From Pseudorhodoferax sp. Leaf265 (GTDB taxonomy: Bacteria; Pseudomonadota; Gammaproteobacteria; Burkholderiales; Burkholderiaceae_C), in NCBI RefSeq assembly GCF_001422365.1, contig NZ_LMMT01000034.1:188678-252677 (forward strand): a stretch of 64,000 nt of DNA, given 5' to 3'. A program made the translations under genes and the position numbers. The notes below the pieces were generated by a model. The model was given only the letters and a program-made list of their open reading frames with translations. It was not told the origin of the DNA and did not search any database. Every line of letters begins with the position of its first letter. Position 1 is the first letter of the stretch. Below are positions 35,764 through 45,954 of this stretch, piece by piece.

Positions 35764-37422
35764 ATGAAGAACACAGCCATCGTCTTTCCGACGTCCGCGC
35801 TCGCCCTGGCGGTGCTGGCCGGTTGCGGCAGCGGCGACGACAACGCGCGGCTCGAACTGGACGCCAAGGCGGCAGAGGCGGTCTGCGCCGAGATGGTCAC
35901 CCAGTCCGGTCTGCCGGCCACGACGCTCACGACGCGCTACGTGCCAGCAGGCACGCGCCGTCCCGGCACGCTGACCACCGGCGACTTCCTGGGCGGCCAC
36001 TGCGTGGTGACCGGCAGCCGCGACGCGCGCACCGGCGTCGATGGCAAACCCTATGCGATCGGCTTCGAGCTCAGCCTTCCGGACCGCTGGAACGGCCGCT
36101 TCCTGTACCTGGGCGGTGGCGGCAACGACGGCACGCTGCGCGACACCTCGTTGTCGTCCACCATCTCCAACGGCACGCCTTCGCCGCTGGGGCAGGGCTA
36201 CGCGGTGGTGTCTGCCGATGCCGGTCACCAGGGCTCGAGCGCGAGCTTCGGTGCCGATCCACAGGCGCGCATCGACCATGCCTACAACGCGCACGACAAG
36301 ACCGCGCAATCGGCCAAGGCCCTCACCGCATGGCGCTATGGCAAGGCGCCGAACTACGCCTACTTCTCGGGCTGCTCGGGCGGCGGGCGCCAGGGCATGA
36401 TGTTCTCGCAGCGCTTCCCGAGCTACTTCGACGGCATCACGGCCGGCGCGCCGGCCATGCGCGTGTCCAGCGGCGCCACGGTGGCCGCCATGTGGAACAA
36501 CCGCAAGTTCACCGACATCGCGCCGTTGGGCACCGACGGCAAGCCCGTGTTGTCGCAAGCCTTCTCCAATGGCGATCTGAACCTCGTGGCGGACGCGGTG
36601 CTGGCGGCCTGCGACGCCGGCGACGGCGTGGTCGACGGCATGGTGCAGAACACCCGGGCCTGCAGCTTCGACCCGGCCGTGCTGCAGTGCGCGGGCGCCA
36701 AGACCGACAGCTGTCTGAGCGCGGCCCAGGTTGGCGCGCTCAAGGACGTGTTCGGCGGCCCCAAGACCTCCGCCGGCCAGCCCCTGTACGTGACCCAGCC
36801 CTGGGACGCGGGCATCCGCAACGCCGGCTGGCGTGCCTGGACGCTGGGCAGCTCGACCACGTCCACGCCCAACTCGGCCTACAACACCTTGATGCTGGAC
36901 GCGCTGCGCAACGAATTCTTCACGCCGCCCGCCCCGGGCTTCGATGCGCTGGCCTTCAACTTCGACACCGATCCAGCGCGCATGCAGGCCTTCTCCGAGG
37001 TCTACGACACCTACCGCGACGACCGGCTGACCGCTTTCAAGGCGCGCAAGGGCAAGCTGATGTTCATCCACGGCATGTCCGACCCGATCTTCTCGGCCGA
37101 CGAGGTGGTGGAGTACTACGAACGCCTGGCGGCCAACAACGGCGGCATCGCGGCGACGCAGGACTTCGCACGCACCTACCTGGTGCCGGGCATGACCCAC
37201 TGCTCGGGCGGCCCGGCCACCGACACCTACGACTCGCTGCAGGCCATGGTCGACTGGGTGGAGAAGGGCGTCGCGCCCGAGAGCATCGCCGCACGGGCCA
37301 ACGCCAGCAACGCCTACTTCCCGAACCGCACACGGCCGCTGTGCGCCTATCCCAAGTTCGCCAGGTACAAGGGCACGGGCAGCATCGAGGACGCGGCCAA
37401 CTTCAGCTGCGAGGCGAGCTGA
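35764..37422 (+). CDS. Tannase/feruloyl-esterase family lipoprotein, MHETase-like
   Basis: A 552-residue alpha/beta hydrolase with a lipoprotein signal (lipobox LAVLAGC). The nucleophile serine is in YFSGCSGGGRQGMMFSQRFPS (about residue 202), the acid is in FIHGMSDPIFSADEV (about 442) and the histidine in LVPGMTHCSGGP (about 479). The cysteines flanking Ser and His form the CS-D-HC disulphide typical of tannases. The same block order, RTRPLCAYPKFARYKGTGSI at the C-terminus and the lid sequence GWRAWTLGSS, agree with my recollection of MHETase from Ideonella sakaiensis. It probably hydrolyses an aromatic ester at the cell surface, supplying the adjacent receptor. Confidence 0.9.
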   Translation: MKNTAIVFPTSALALAVLAGCGSGDDNARLELDAKAAEAVCAEMVTQSGLPATTLTTRYVPAGTRRPGTLTTGDFLGGHCVVTGSRDARTGVDGKPYAIGFELSLPDRWNGRFLYLGGGGNDGTLRDTSLSSTISNGTPSPLGQGYAVVSADAGHQGSSASFGADPQARIDHAYNAHDKTAQSAKALTAWRYGKAPNYAYFSGCSGGGRQGMMFSQRFPSYFDGITAGAPAMRVSSGATVAAMWNNRKFTDIAPLGTDGKPVLSQAFSNGDLNLVADAVLAACDAGDGVVDGMVQNTRACSFDPAVLQCAGAKTDSCLSAAQVGALKDVFGGPKTSAGQPLYVTQPWDAGIRNAGWRAWTLGSSTTSTPNSAYNTLMLDALRNEFFTPPAPGFDALAFNFDTDPARMQAFSEVYDTYRDDRLTAFKARKGKLMFIHGMSDPIFSADEVVEYYERLAANNGGIAATQDFARTYLVPGMTHCSGGPATDTYDSLQAMVDWVEKGVAPESIAARANASNAYFPNRTRPLCAYPKFARYKGTGSIEDAANFSCEAS

Positions 37423-37460
37423 GCCGGGCAGGGCGGCGCGTGCCCTAAGATGCGCCGCCC

Positions 37461-38147
37461 ATGACAGCCGCCAAGCCCGCCATCCCCTCGCACCGCAAGA
37501 GCGTGCGTGCCGTCAAGCCCGAGGGCCAGTGGCACCACGGCAACCTGCGCGAATCGCTGATCCAGTGGGGCACGCACCTGCTGGACACCGAGGGCAGCGA
37601 GGCCATGAGCCTGCGCGCCACGGCCAAGCTCGCCGGCGTCTCGCAGGGCGCGCCGGCCCACCATTTCGGCGACAAGAACGGCCTGCTGGCCGCCATCGCG
37701 GCGCAAGGCTTCCGCGACCTGGTGGCGCAGCGCCAGCGCCGGCTCGCCACCGTCGACCCCTCCGATGGCCCTGGCCAGCTGCGCGCGGTGCTGCTGACCT
37801 ACATCGCGTTCGCCCAGGCCCATCCGGCGCGCTTTCAGCTCATGTTCGGCCCGCTGCTGGGCCGGCGCGACGACTACCCCGAACTCGTGGAGGCCGGCAC
37901 GGCCTCGTTCGCCATGCTGCGCAGCGTGGTGCTGCCGCTGCTGCCCTCGCCGCGTGCCGACACGCTGAGCGAGGACGAGGTGGCCAACATCGTCTGGGCC
38001 GCCGCGCACGGCCTGGCCACCCTGCGCATGCATGGGCGCGGCGCGCCCATCCGCACCGGCCCGCGTCAGAACACCGAGCAGATCGGCGAAGCCCTGGTGC
38101 GCTTTTGCCTGCTGGCCATCGCCGGCCTGGCGACCGAAGCCCGCTGA
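37461..38147 (+). CDS. TetR-family transcriptional regulator
   Basis: A 228-residue regulator. After a basic 20-residue leader, the helix-turn-helix is in NLRESLIQWGTHLLDTEGSEAMSLRATAKLAGVSQGAPAHHFGDKNGLLAAIA (about 28-80). The C-terminal part is a helical ligand domain with a WHG-type pattern. It precedes an acyl-CoA ligase gene; the 85-base gap holds a 19-base palindrome that is the likely operator. The inducer may be an acyl-CoA. Confidence 0.9.
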   Translation: MTAAKPAIPSHRKSVRAVKPEGQWHHGNLRESLIQWGTHLLDTEGSEAMSLRATAKLAGVSQGAPAHHFGDKNGLLAAIAAQGFRDLVAQRQRRLATVDPSDGPGQLRAVLLTYIAFAQAHPARFQLMFGPLLGRRDDYPELVEAGTASFAMLRSVVLPLLPSPRADTLSEDEVANIVWAAAHGLATLRMHGRGAPIRTGPRQNTEQIGEALVRFCLLAIAGLATEAR

Positions 38148-38195
38148 CACCTTGGCGACTTGCGGCGCGGGCCGCGTGCTGCTAATCTCGCGCTC

Positions 38196-38214
38196 AACTA
38201 GACAGTGCCTAGTT
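38196..38214. promoter_or_regulatory. Probable TetR operator upstream of the acyl-CoA ligase gene
   Basis: AACTAGACAGTGCCTAGTT is a 19-base palindrome with one mismatched pair around a central G. It lies between the tetR-like stop and the ligase start, 19 bases before the ATG, a position suited to repression. Confidence 0.7.
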
Positions 38215-38232
38215 CAGACAACGGAGACCCGC

Positions 38233-39729
38233 ATGCATCCCACCTTGGTGTTCGCCGACCGGACGTGGTCGCCCGCGGCCATGGCCGAACTGGCCGACCG
38301 CATCTCGGCCGGCCTGCGCGCGCTCGGCGTGGGCGAGGGCGACACCGCGGCCGTGATGTTGCGCAACGGCCCGGCCTACGTGGCCACCACCATCGCCTGC
38401 CGACGCGCGGGCGTCTACCTGGTCTCCATCAACTGGCATTTCAAAGCGGCCGAGGCGGGCTTCCTGCTGGCCGACAGCGGTGCGCGCGTGCTGCTCTTGC
38501 ACGAGGATCTGCAGGCGCAGATCGCCGGTGGCGTGCCCGAGGGCGTGGCCTTGCAGGCCGTGCCCGCCGACGAGGCGCACGGCGATGCCTGGGCCAGCGC
38601 CTTTGCACAGGGCCAGGCGCCGCTGCCGCCGGCCACGGCGGTGGCCTTCAACACCGTGGTCTACACCTCGGGCACCACGGGGCGGCCCAAGGGCGTGCGC
38701 CGCCTGCCCGTGCCATCCGAACGGCGGGCGGCGCTGGACGCCGCCAGCCAGCAGGTCGGCCGCACCGTCTATGGCGTCACGGCGGCCTCGCGCGCGCTGC
38801 TCAGCGCGCCCATGTACCACAGCGCCACCATGTCCTTCGTGCTGAGCTGCTGCGGCGCCGGTGCCACGCTGGTGCTGGAGCCGGGCTTCTCGGCCGAGCG
38901 CACGCTGGCGCTGATCGAACGCCACCGCGTCACCCACGCCTACCTGGTGCCGACCATGTACCAGCGCCTGCTGGCCTTGCCCGATGCCGAGCGCAGCCGC
39001 CACGACCTCTCGTCGCTGCAACAGGTCTCCTCCACGGGCTCGCCCTGCGCGCCCGAGCTCAAGCGCCGCATGATCGCGTGGTTCGGCCCCGTCATCACCG
39101 AGGCCTATGGCTCCAGCGAGGCTGGCTACACCACCTTCATCGACAGCGCGGGCTGGCTGCAGCGCCCCGGCTCGGCCGGGCGCGCGCTGGGCGACGCCCA
39201 GGTGCGCATCCTCGACGCCGAGGGCCAGCCGGTGCCCACGGGCCAGATGGGCCTGATCTACGTGCGCCAGCCTGCCATGCCCGACTTCAGCTACATCGGC
39301 CGCGACGATGCGCGCGCCGCGATCGACCAGGGCGGCCTGGTCACGCTGGGCGACATGGGCTACCTGGACGCCGACGGCTACCTGTTCATCTGCGACCGCC
39401 AGTCCGACATGGTGATCTCCGGCGGAGTGAACATCTACCCGGCCGAGATCGAGGCCGAGCTGCTGACCATGCCGGGCGTGGCCGACGCGGCCGTGTTCGG
39501 CATTCCCGACGCCGAGTTCGGCGAGGGCCTGGCCGCGGCCGTGCAGTTGCGCCCTGGTGCCGCCGTCGATGCGTCCGCGGTGCAGGCCTGGCTGCGCGAG
39601 CGCCTGGCCAACTACAAGGTGCCGCGCACCATCGCCTTCCACGACAGCCTGCCGCGCGAGGACACCGGCAAGATCTTCAAGCGCAGGCTGCGCGCGCCCT
39701 ACTGGGAAGGCGTCGCGCGCCGCATCTGA
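38233..39729 (+). CDS. AMP-dependent acyl-CoA synthetase
   Basis: A 498-residue ANL-superfamily ligase. The nucleotide loop is VVYTSGTTGRPKGVRRLPVP (about 143-162), followed by EAYGSSEAGYTTFID, the hinge DRQSDMVISGGVNIYPAEIEAELL and the C-terminal LPREDTGKIFKRRLR with the catalytic lysine. The pattern is that of CaiC/FadD-like ligases often found in aromatic or steroid catabolic clusters. It is separated from nitronate monooxygenase by 34 bases, so the two are likely an operon under the TetR regulator. The paralogue at 25.6 kb is only distantly similar by eye. Confidence 0.93.
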   Translation: MHPTLVFADRTWSPAAMAELADRISAGLRALGVGEGDTAAVMLRNGPAYVATTIACRRAGVYLVSINWHFKAAEAGFLLADSGARVLLLHEDLQAQIAGGVPEGVALQAVPADEAHGDAWASAFAQGQAPLPPATAVAFNTVVYTSGTTGRPKGVRRLPVPSERRAALDAASQQVGRTVYGVTAASRALLSAPMYHSATMSFVLSCCGAGATLVLEPGFSAERTLALIERHRVTHAYLVPTMYQRLLALPDAERSRHDLSSLQQVSSTGSPCAPELKRRMIAWFGPVITEAYGSSEAGYTTFIDSAGWLQRPGSAGRALGDAQVRILDAEGQPVPTGQMGLIYVRQPAMPDFSYIGRDDARAAIDQGGLVTLGDMGYLDADGYLFICDRQSDMVISGGVNIYPAEIEAELLTMPGVADAAVFGIPDAEFGEGLAAAVQLRPGAAVDASAVQAWLRERLANYKVPRTIAFHDSLPREDTGKIFKRRLRAPYWEGVARRI

Positions 39730-39763
39730 GCCCTTTTCGTTCACACCCCGGAGACCTGCCGCC

Positions 39764-40753
39764 ATGAGCCTGCCCCCCATCCTGTCCCAGCGCCTGCGCC
39801 TGCCCGTCGTGGCCTCGCCGCTGTTCATCATCTCCAACCCCGACCTGGTCATCGCCCAGTGCAAGGCCGGCATCGTGGGCTCGTTCCCCGCGCTCAACGC
39901 GCGGCCGGCCGATCAGCTGGAGGTCTGGCTGGAGCGCATCACGACCGAACTCGCCGAGCACGACCGGCTGCATCCCGAGGCACCCTCGGCCCCGTTCGCG
40001 GTCAACCAGATCGTGCACCGCTCCAACGACCGGCTCGAACACGACATGGCCGTCTGCGCAAAATTCAAGGTGCCCATCGTGATCACCTCGCTGGGTGCGC
40101 GCACCGAGATCAACGACGCCGTGCACGCCTGGGGCGGCATCGTGCTGCACGACGTGATCGACAACGCTTTCGCGCACAAGGCCATCGACAAGGGCGCCGA
40201 CGGCCTGATCGCAGTGGCGGCCGGAGCCGGCGGCCACGCGGGCTTCCAGTCGCCGTTCGCGCTAGTGCAGGAGATCCGCGAATGGTTCGACGGCCCGCTG
40301 CTGCTGTCCGGCGCGATCGCCTCGGGCCGGGCCATCCTGTCGGCCCAGACGCTGGGCGCGGACCTGGCCTACATCGGCTCGGCCTTCATCGCCACGCAGG
40401 AGGCCAACGCCGCCCCGGACTACAAGCAGATGATCGTGGACAGCAGCGCCAAGGACATCGTGCACACCAACCTCATCACGGGCGTGCACGGCAACTACCT
40501 CAAGCCCTCGATCCGCAACGCCGGCATGGACCCGGATGCGCTGCCGACCAGCGATCCGTCCAAGATGGACTTCGGCTCCGACCGCCAGAAGCCCAAGGCC
40601 TGGAAGGAGATCTGGGGCTGCGGCCAGGGCATCGGCGTGCTGCGCGACGTGCCGCCGGCCGGCGAGCTGGTGGCGCGCCTGGCGCAGGAGTACAGCGCAG
40701 CCCGGCGCGAATGGGTGCAGCGTGTGCTGCCAGAGGTGGCGCAGGCGGCCTGA
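39764..40753 (+). CDS. Nitronate monooxygenase family (2-nitropropane dioxygenase-like) flavoprotein
   Basis: A 329-residue FMN-dependent TIM-barrel protein. LPVVASPLFIISNPDLVIAQCKAGIVGSFPALNARP (about 13-48) and GADGLIAVAAGAGGHAGFQSPFALV (about 144-168) are family signatures, the latter including the GGHAG phosphate/catalytic region. It ends with an extension of about 35 residues after the barrel. It may oxidise nitronates or act as an enoyl-type reductase; the operon with a ligase suggests the latter is possible. Its stop is 5 bases from the convergent hemerythrin-like gene. Confidence 0.9.
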   Translation: MSLPPILSQRLRLPVVASPLFIISNPDLVIAQCKAGIVGSFPALNARPADQLEVWLERITTELAEHDRLHPEAPSAPFAVNQIVHRSNDRLEHDMAVCAKFKVPIVITSLGARTEINDAVHAWGGIVLHDVIDNAFAHKAIDKGADGLIAVAAGAGGHAGFQSPFALVQEIREWFDGPLLLSGAIASGRAILSAQTLGADLAYIGSAFIATQEANAAPDYKQMIVDSSAKDIVHTNLITGVHGNYLKPSIRNAGMDPDALPTSDPSKMDFGSDRQKPKAWKEIWGCGQGIGVLRDVPPAGELVARLAQEYSAARREWVQRVLPEVAQAA

Positions 40754-40758
40754 GCCGT

Positions 40759-41304
40759 TCAGCGCGGCGGGGTGGCGCCGCGCCTGGCGGCCATCTCGTT
40801 GCCCATGGCCTGCTGCTGCAGAGGCGTGAGCCCGCCGGTGACCACCGGGAAGGCCATGGCCTCTTCGGCCGCCAGGTGCCGGCGGTACAGCGCAGCGAAC
40901 TGCCTCCAGCGCGCCACCGCGGCCGGTAGCGCCTGGGCATCCAGCCCACTGTCGACGACGGCCAGCAGGTCCGGCCGCAGCCGCGCCCAGTCGTGCTCCA
41001 TGACCTGGTGGTCGGCGCGCAGCCGCGCGGCCAGGCCTGCCTTGCCGCGCTCGCGCAACAGCGGCAGCACGTGCAGTTCTTCGTCCTGGTGGTGCAGCGG
41101 CGCGGCGATGTCGAAGTAGCGCAGCACATCGGCCGCGGCGCTGCGGGCCTGGGCGTCGCAGCCCTGCGCGTGCAGGTGCCGGCCCAGGCGTCCGAGCAGG
41201 TCCAGCGAACGCTCCATGCGCGCGTGGCAGGCCGCCAGCATCTCGAAGGGCTGGTCGAAGCCGACGCTGGGGCCGGTGTGCAGCAGCGGGTGCGGGGAGT
41301 TCAT
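40759..41304 (-). CDS. Hemerythrin HHE domain protein
   Basis: A 181-residue four-helix protein. Iron ligands of the HHE domain are visible: FEMLAACHARMERSL in helix 1, LHHQDEELHVLPLL in helix 2, ADHQVMEHDW in helix 3 and YRRHLAAEEAMAFP in helix 4, spaced over residues about 20-145. Such proteins bind oxygen or nitric oxide at a di-iron centre. The start MNSPHPLLH is likely; MPVRMNS four codons earlier is possible. An FNR/ANR-type box lies about 75 bases upstream, at a distance suited to activation under low oxygen. Confidence 0.87.
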   Translation of the reverse strand: MNSPHPLLHTGPSVGFDQPFEMLAACHARMERSLDLLGRLGRHLHAQGCDAQARSAAADVLRYFDIAAPLHHQDEELHVLPLLRERGKAGLAARLRADHQVMEHDWARLRPDLLAVVDSGLDAQALPAAVARWRQFAALYRRHLAAEEAMAFPVVTGGLTPLQQQAMGNEMAARRGATPPR

Positions 41305-41371
41305 GCGCACCGGCATTGTCCTCGCCGGTCCGCACGGACGCGCATGACCGCAGGCATGAAGAGGCCGGCGT

Positions 41372-41385
41372 TTGACCCGCATCAA
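41372..41385. promoter_or_regulatory. FNR/ANR-type box upstream of the hemerythrin-like gene
   Basis: TTGACCCGCATCAA fits the TTGAY-N4-RTCAA consensus of FNR/ANR/DNR regulators. It sits in the centre of a perfect 13-base-pair inverted repeat (41363-41375 and 41382-41394) that may also act as a weak terminator of the upstream reductase gene. The centre is 41378.5; a site at -41.5 would start transcription near 41337, about 20-33 bases before the gene. Confidence 0.6.
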
Positions 41386-41400
41386 ACGCCGGCCGATTTC

Positions 41401-42420
41401 TCAGAAGCCTTCCAGCACGATCTTGCCGCGCGCCTGGCCGCTCTCGAGGTGGGCATGGGCACGACGCAGGTTCTCGGCGTCGATGCGGCCGTAGTGCTCG
41501 CCGATGGTGGAGCGCAGCAGGCCGGTGTCCACCAGGCGGGCCACCTCGGTCAGCAGCCGGTGCTGCTCGACCATGTCGGGCGTCTGGAACAGCGAACGCG
41601 TGAACATCAGCTCCCAGTGCAGCGAGACCGCCTTGCGCTTGAGCAGGGAGATGTCGATGCTGCCCGGCTTGGGGTCGTCGATCAGCCCGAAGCGGCCCTG
41701 CGGCGCGATCAGTTCGGCGATCTGCGCGAAGTGCTTGTCGGTCTGCGTGAGGCCGACCACGTAGCGCGGCGCGGGCAGGCCGGCGTCCTTCAGCGCCTGC
41801 GCCAGCGGCCGGCTGTGGTCGATCACGTGGTGGGCGCCGAGCTTGCGCACCCAGTCCTGCGTCTCGGGCCGCGAGGCCGTGGCGACCACGTTCAGGCCCG
41901 TCAGGCTGCGCGCGAGTTGCAGCAGGATGGAGCCGACACCACCGGCCGCGCCCACGACCAGCAGGCTGTCGTTGCTGGGGGCGGTGTCGCGCGCGATGCC
42001 GAGCCGGTCGAACAGCAGTTCCCAGGCCGTGATGGCGGTGAGCGGCAGCGCGGCGGCATCGGCGTCCGTGAGGCTGGTGGGTGCCAGCGCCGCGATGCGC
42101 TCGTCCACCAGGTGCAGTTCGGCATTGGCGCCGGGCCGGTTGATCGCCCCCGCATACCAGACGCGCTGCCCCGGCTGGAACAGCGTCACGGCGCTGCCCA
42201 CCGCGCGCACGGTGCCCACGGCATCCCAGCCCAGCACCTTCCAGCCGCCGGGTTCGGCGCTGGTGCTGGCGCGCACCTTGGTGTCGACCGGGTTCACGGC
42301 GATGGCGCGCACCTCGACCAGCAGGTCGTGCGGGCCGGGCGTCGGGTCGGGCAGGGTCACGTCCTGCAGCGCGCGCGGGTCGCTGATCGGCAGGGCGTTC
42401 TGGTAGGCGATGGCTTGCAT
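41401..42420 (-). CDS. Quinone reductase-like MDR oxidoreductase (zinc-binding alcohol dehydrogenase family)
   Basis: A 339-residue medium-chain dehydrogenase/reductase. It begins MQAIAYQNALPISDPRALQDVTLP. AVNPVDTKVRAS and GWDAVGTVRAVGSAVTLFQPGQRVWYAG belong to the catalytic domain. The cofactor motif is LLVVGAAGGVGSILLQLAR (about 150-168), of the NADPH type. Zinc-ligand cysteines of alcohol dehydrogenases are absent, as in the quinone oxidoreductase subgroup. It is divergent from a LysR gene, the common arrangement for a LysR-controlled detoxifying reductase. Confidence 0.92.
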   Translation of the reverse strand: MQAIAYQNALPISDPRALQDVTLPDPTPGPHDLLVEVRAIAVNPVDTKVRASTSAEPGGWKVLGWDAVGTVRAVGSAVTLFQPGQRVWYAGAINRPGANAELHLVDERIAALAPTSLTDADAAALPLTAITAWELLFDRLGIARDTAPSNDSLLVVGAAGGVGSILLQLARSLTGLNVVATASRPETQDWVRKLGAHHVIDHSRPLAQALKDAGLPAPRYVVGLTQTDKHFAQIAELIAPQGRFGLIDDPKPGSIDISLLKRKAVSLHWELMFTRSLFQTPDMVEQHRLLTEVARLVDTGLLRSTIGEHYGRIDAENLRRAHAHLESGQARGKIVLEGF

Positions 42421-42521
42421 GGTGATCTTTCCGAAAAACAAGGGAGTGGCGTGAGTGTGGCGCGGCTTCACGCAGCAATACAGCGGCCAGGGCGCGAATC
42501 ACTTTCAAAGAAAATGGAACG

Positions 42522-43436
42522 ATGACCCGGATTGCCGACCTCGAACTGCTGGTGCGCGCGGCCGAACTCGGCAGCCTCACGGCCGCGGCCCGCGCGCTCG
42601 ACTGGTCGCCGGCTGCCGCCAGCGCCGCCGTCAAGCGCATGGAGGCGCAATGGGGCGTGCCGCTGTTCGTGCGCAGCACGCGCAGCCTGCGCCCCTCGGC
42701 AGAGGGCGAACGGCTGCTGCCGCATGTGCGCCAGGCCCTGCAGGCCTTGCAGCAGGCGCGCGACGCCGCGCAGGCCCAGCACCAGGCGCTGCAGGGCGAG
42801 CTGCAGCTGGCCCTGCCGTCCGACCTGGGCCGCCATGTGCTGTTGCCCTGGCTGGAGGAATTCCAGCAGCGCCACCCGCAGCTGGCGCTGCGCCTGCACC
42901 TGGCCGACCGCAACAGCGACCTGCTGCGCACGCCGATCGACCTGGCCATCCGCTACGGCGCGCCCGATGCGGCCACGCAGGTGGCGCTGCCGCTGGCGCC
43001 CGACAACCGCCGTGTGCTGGTGGCTTCGCCCGGCTACCTGGCGCAGTTGGGCAGCCCGGCCACGCCCGAGGACCTGGGCACGCGCGAGGCGCTGCGCTTC
43101 ATGCTGGGTGGCGAGGTGCCGGCCGCCTGGCCGCTGCAGGTCGATGGCCAATGGCGGCAGGTGGCCGTGCAGGGCCGCCGTTCGGCCAACGACGGCGAGG
43201 TCGTCAAGCGCTGGGCGCTGGCCGGCCTGGGCATCGCCTACAAGTCCTGGCTGGACGTGGCGGCCGAACTCGCGGCCGGCCGGCTCGTGCACGTGAACCC
43301 GCACTGGCTGGGCGAACCCTCGCCGCTGGCCCTGGTGGTGCCGGCGCGCCGGCAGCTGACACCGGCCGTGCGCAGCCTGCGCGACTGGCTGCATGCGCGC
43401 TTCGCCGCGATGGCGAAAGGAGAGCTCAGCGCTTGA
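42522..43436 (+). CDS. LysR-family transcriptional regulator
   Basis: A 304-residue LTTR with helix-turn-helix MTRIADLELLVRAAELGSLTAAARALDWSPAAASAAVKRMEAQWGVPLFVR (1-51) and an effector domain starting near residue 90 (GELQLALPSDLGRHVLLPWLEEF). It diverges from the MDR reductase and probably regulates it. The 3' end overlaps the convergent DUF192 gene by 11 bases. Confidence 0.93.
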   Translation: MTRIADLELLVRAAELGSLTAAARALDWSPAAASAAVKRMEAQWGVPLFVRSTRSLRPSAEGERLLPHVRQALQALQQARDAAQAQHQALQGELQLALPSDLGRHVLLPWLEEFQQRHPQLALRLHLADRNSDLLRTPIDLAIRYGAPDAATQVALPLAPDNRRVLVASPGYLAQLGSPATPEDLGTREALRFMLGGEVPAAWPLQVDGQWRQVAVQGRRSANDGEVVKRWALAGLGIAYKSWLDVAAELAAGRLVHVNPHWLGEPSPLALVVPARRQLTPAVRSLRDWLHARFAAMAKGELSA

Positions 43437-43878
43437 ATGGCTGGCCGGCCAACTGGTAGCCGGCCTTGATGCCCTTCTTGGCGAACCAGCCCACGTTCAT
43501 CTCGAGCACGAAGCGCACGGGCTTGGCCGAGCAGTGCGAATCGGTGGTCTGCGGCTTCATGTCCACCAGGTTCACGATCACGCCGCCATCGTCGACGAAG
43601 GCCGCGGTCAGCGGCAGCAGCGTGTTCTTCATCCAGAAGCACTGCACGCCGGGTTCCTCGAAGATGAACAGCATGCCCTCGTGCTGCGGCATCTCCTTGC
43701 GGTTCATGAGACCGATCTGGCGCTGCAGCGGCGTGGTGGCCAGCTGCACGTCCAGGTGGTGCATGCCGGCTGCGAGCTGGGTGCGCGGCAGGTCCAGCTG
43801 CGGCCCTTCCTGGGCCAGGCCGGCGCCGGCGAAGCTGGCGAGAAGCAGGGGGGCGAGCAGGCGGAGCAACAGACGCAT
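43426..43878 (-). CDS. DUF192 family exported protein
   Basis: A 150-residue protein with a signal peptide (MRLLLRLLAPLLLASFAGAGLAQ). The DUF192 core is VQLATTPLQRQIGLMNRKEMPQHEGMLFIFEEPGVQCFWMKNTLLPLTAAFVDDGGVIVNL (about 47-108), with the usual GLM and FWMKNT motifs. Function in the family is unknown. The start was set at the signal peptide. It is divergent from isocitrate dehydrogenase. Confidence 0.9.
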   Translation of the reverse strand: MRLLLRLLAPLLLASFAGAGLAQEGPQLDLPRTQLAAGMHHLDVQLATTPLQRQIGLMNRKEMPQHEGMLFIFEEPGVQCFWMKNTLLPLTAAFVDDGGVIVNLVDMKPQTTDSHCSAKPVRFVLEMNVGWFAKKGIKAGYQLAGQPFKR

Positions 43879-44054
43879 GACGGCGGTCTTTCGGTGGCGG
43901 CAAAGCGGCCATTCTTCCACGCTGTGCCGTCGCTTGCGCGGCAGGGCTTGCCGAGGGGCGAAGGCTAGAATCCGCGCGCTGTTCGTCCGGTGCGAAGCCG
44001 TGCCGCGCACCGCGTCCCAGATTACCCAAGCCTGCGCCGGAGTTTTCCCCCACC

Positions 44055-45308
<1,254 letters not shown>

Positions 45309-45954
45309 CGCAGCGTCACCTCATCCGATTGCGTCTCATCGGTTGTTGGATTTTTAGAAGATCCGCGGCCTTTGTGTTTCAAGGCGTCTCACGGTTTTTC
45401 GCGAAATCCCGCCGTTTGGGGGTCGAAATTGGCGTGAATTAAGGCCGGCGGTCGGAGCAGATGGGTCGAGCGCGGTTCGTGCGCGTTCCGTTCTGGAGCC
45501 CGCCCGTCGCACATTGCCGGATCTACCCCACGGGTTGTCGCTATGTGGAGTCGTTGTGGCTCAGAGCCAGGCCGTAGGCCCGAATGAACGTCCCCACCGT
45601 TGGGTCTCGACAGGCGTCAAAAGTTGGGAAGGGATGCGACACGACACACCCACTCGGCAGACGACGCATTTTGTTTCAGATTTGAAGTCTCGCCCCAGTT
45701 TCCAGGACCTGGTGGACACGGTCACAGTGCTGGCCCATGGCTCCCGCTCTCAGGTCGCACACGTTCGACGGTCCACCGATATGGTGACCGACACGACCGA
45801 GTCCGGCGGAGCAGATGGCGACGCATCAATGTCCACGCAGATGAAGAGCTCCGGTGGTTCGGGACGCGACAACCTCGAATCGCAGTAGTACAGTGGCAAT
45901 CTGAATCCGTCTGTGTCGGGGCTGGTCCTGGGTCAACCAAAGGAGCCAAACTGG
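45309..45954. other. 646-base stretch without a supported gene
   Basis: The region is visibly less GC-rich near its start (for example around 45340-45440) than the flanking genes. Open frames of 80-120 codons exist (such as 45514-45888) but lack ribosome sites and resemble no family. It separates the icd gene from the signalling island and presumably holds the island promoter. No convincing terminator or repeat was seen. Confidence 0.6.

Noticed and set aside
41363-41394. The perfect 13-bp hairpin considered only as a terminator of the MDR reductase gene.
   Set aside because: There is no T-run on the minus-strand side, and the centre matches an FNR box, so a regulatory reading is preferred; weak termination is still possible.
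45514-45888. A 124-codon frame between icd and the signalling island.
   Set aside because: No ribosome site, no recognisable motif and ordinary composition for a chance frame; treated as non-coding.
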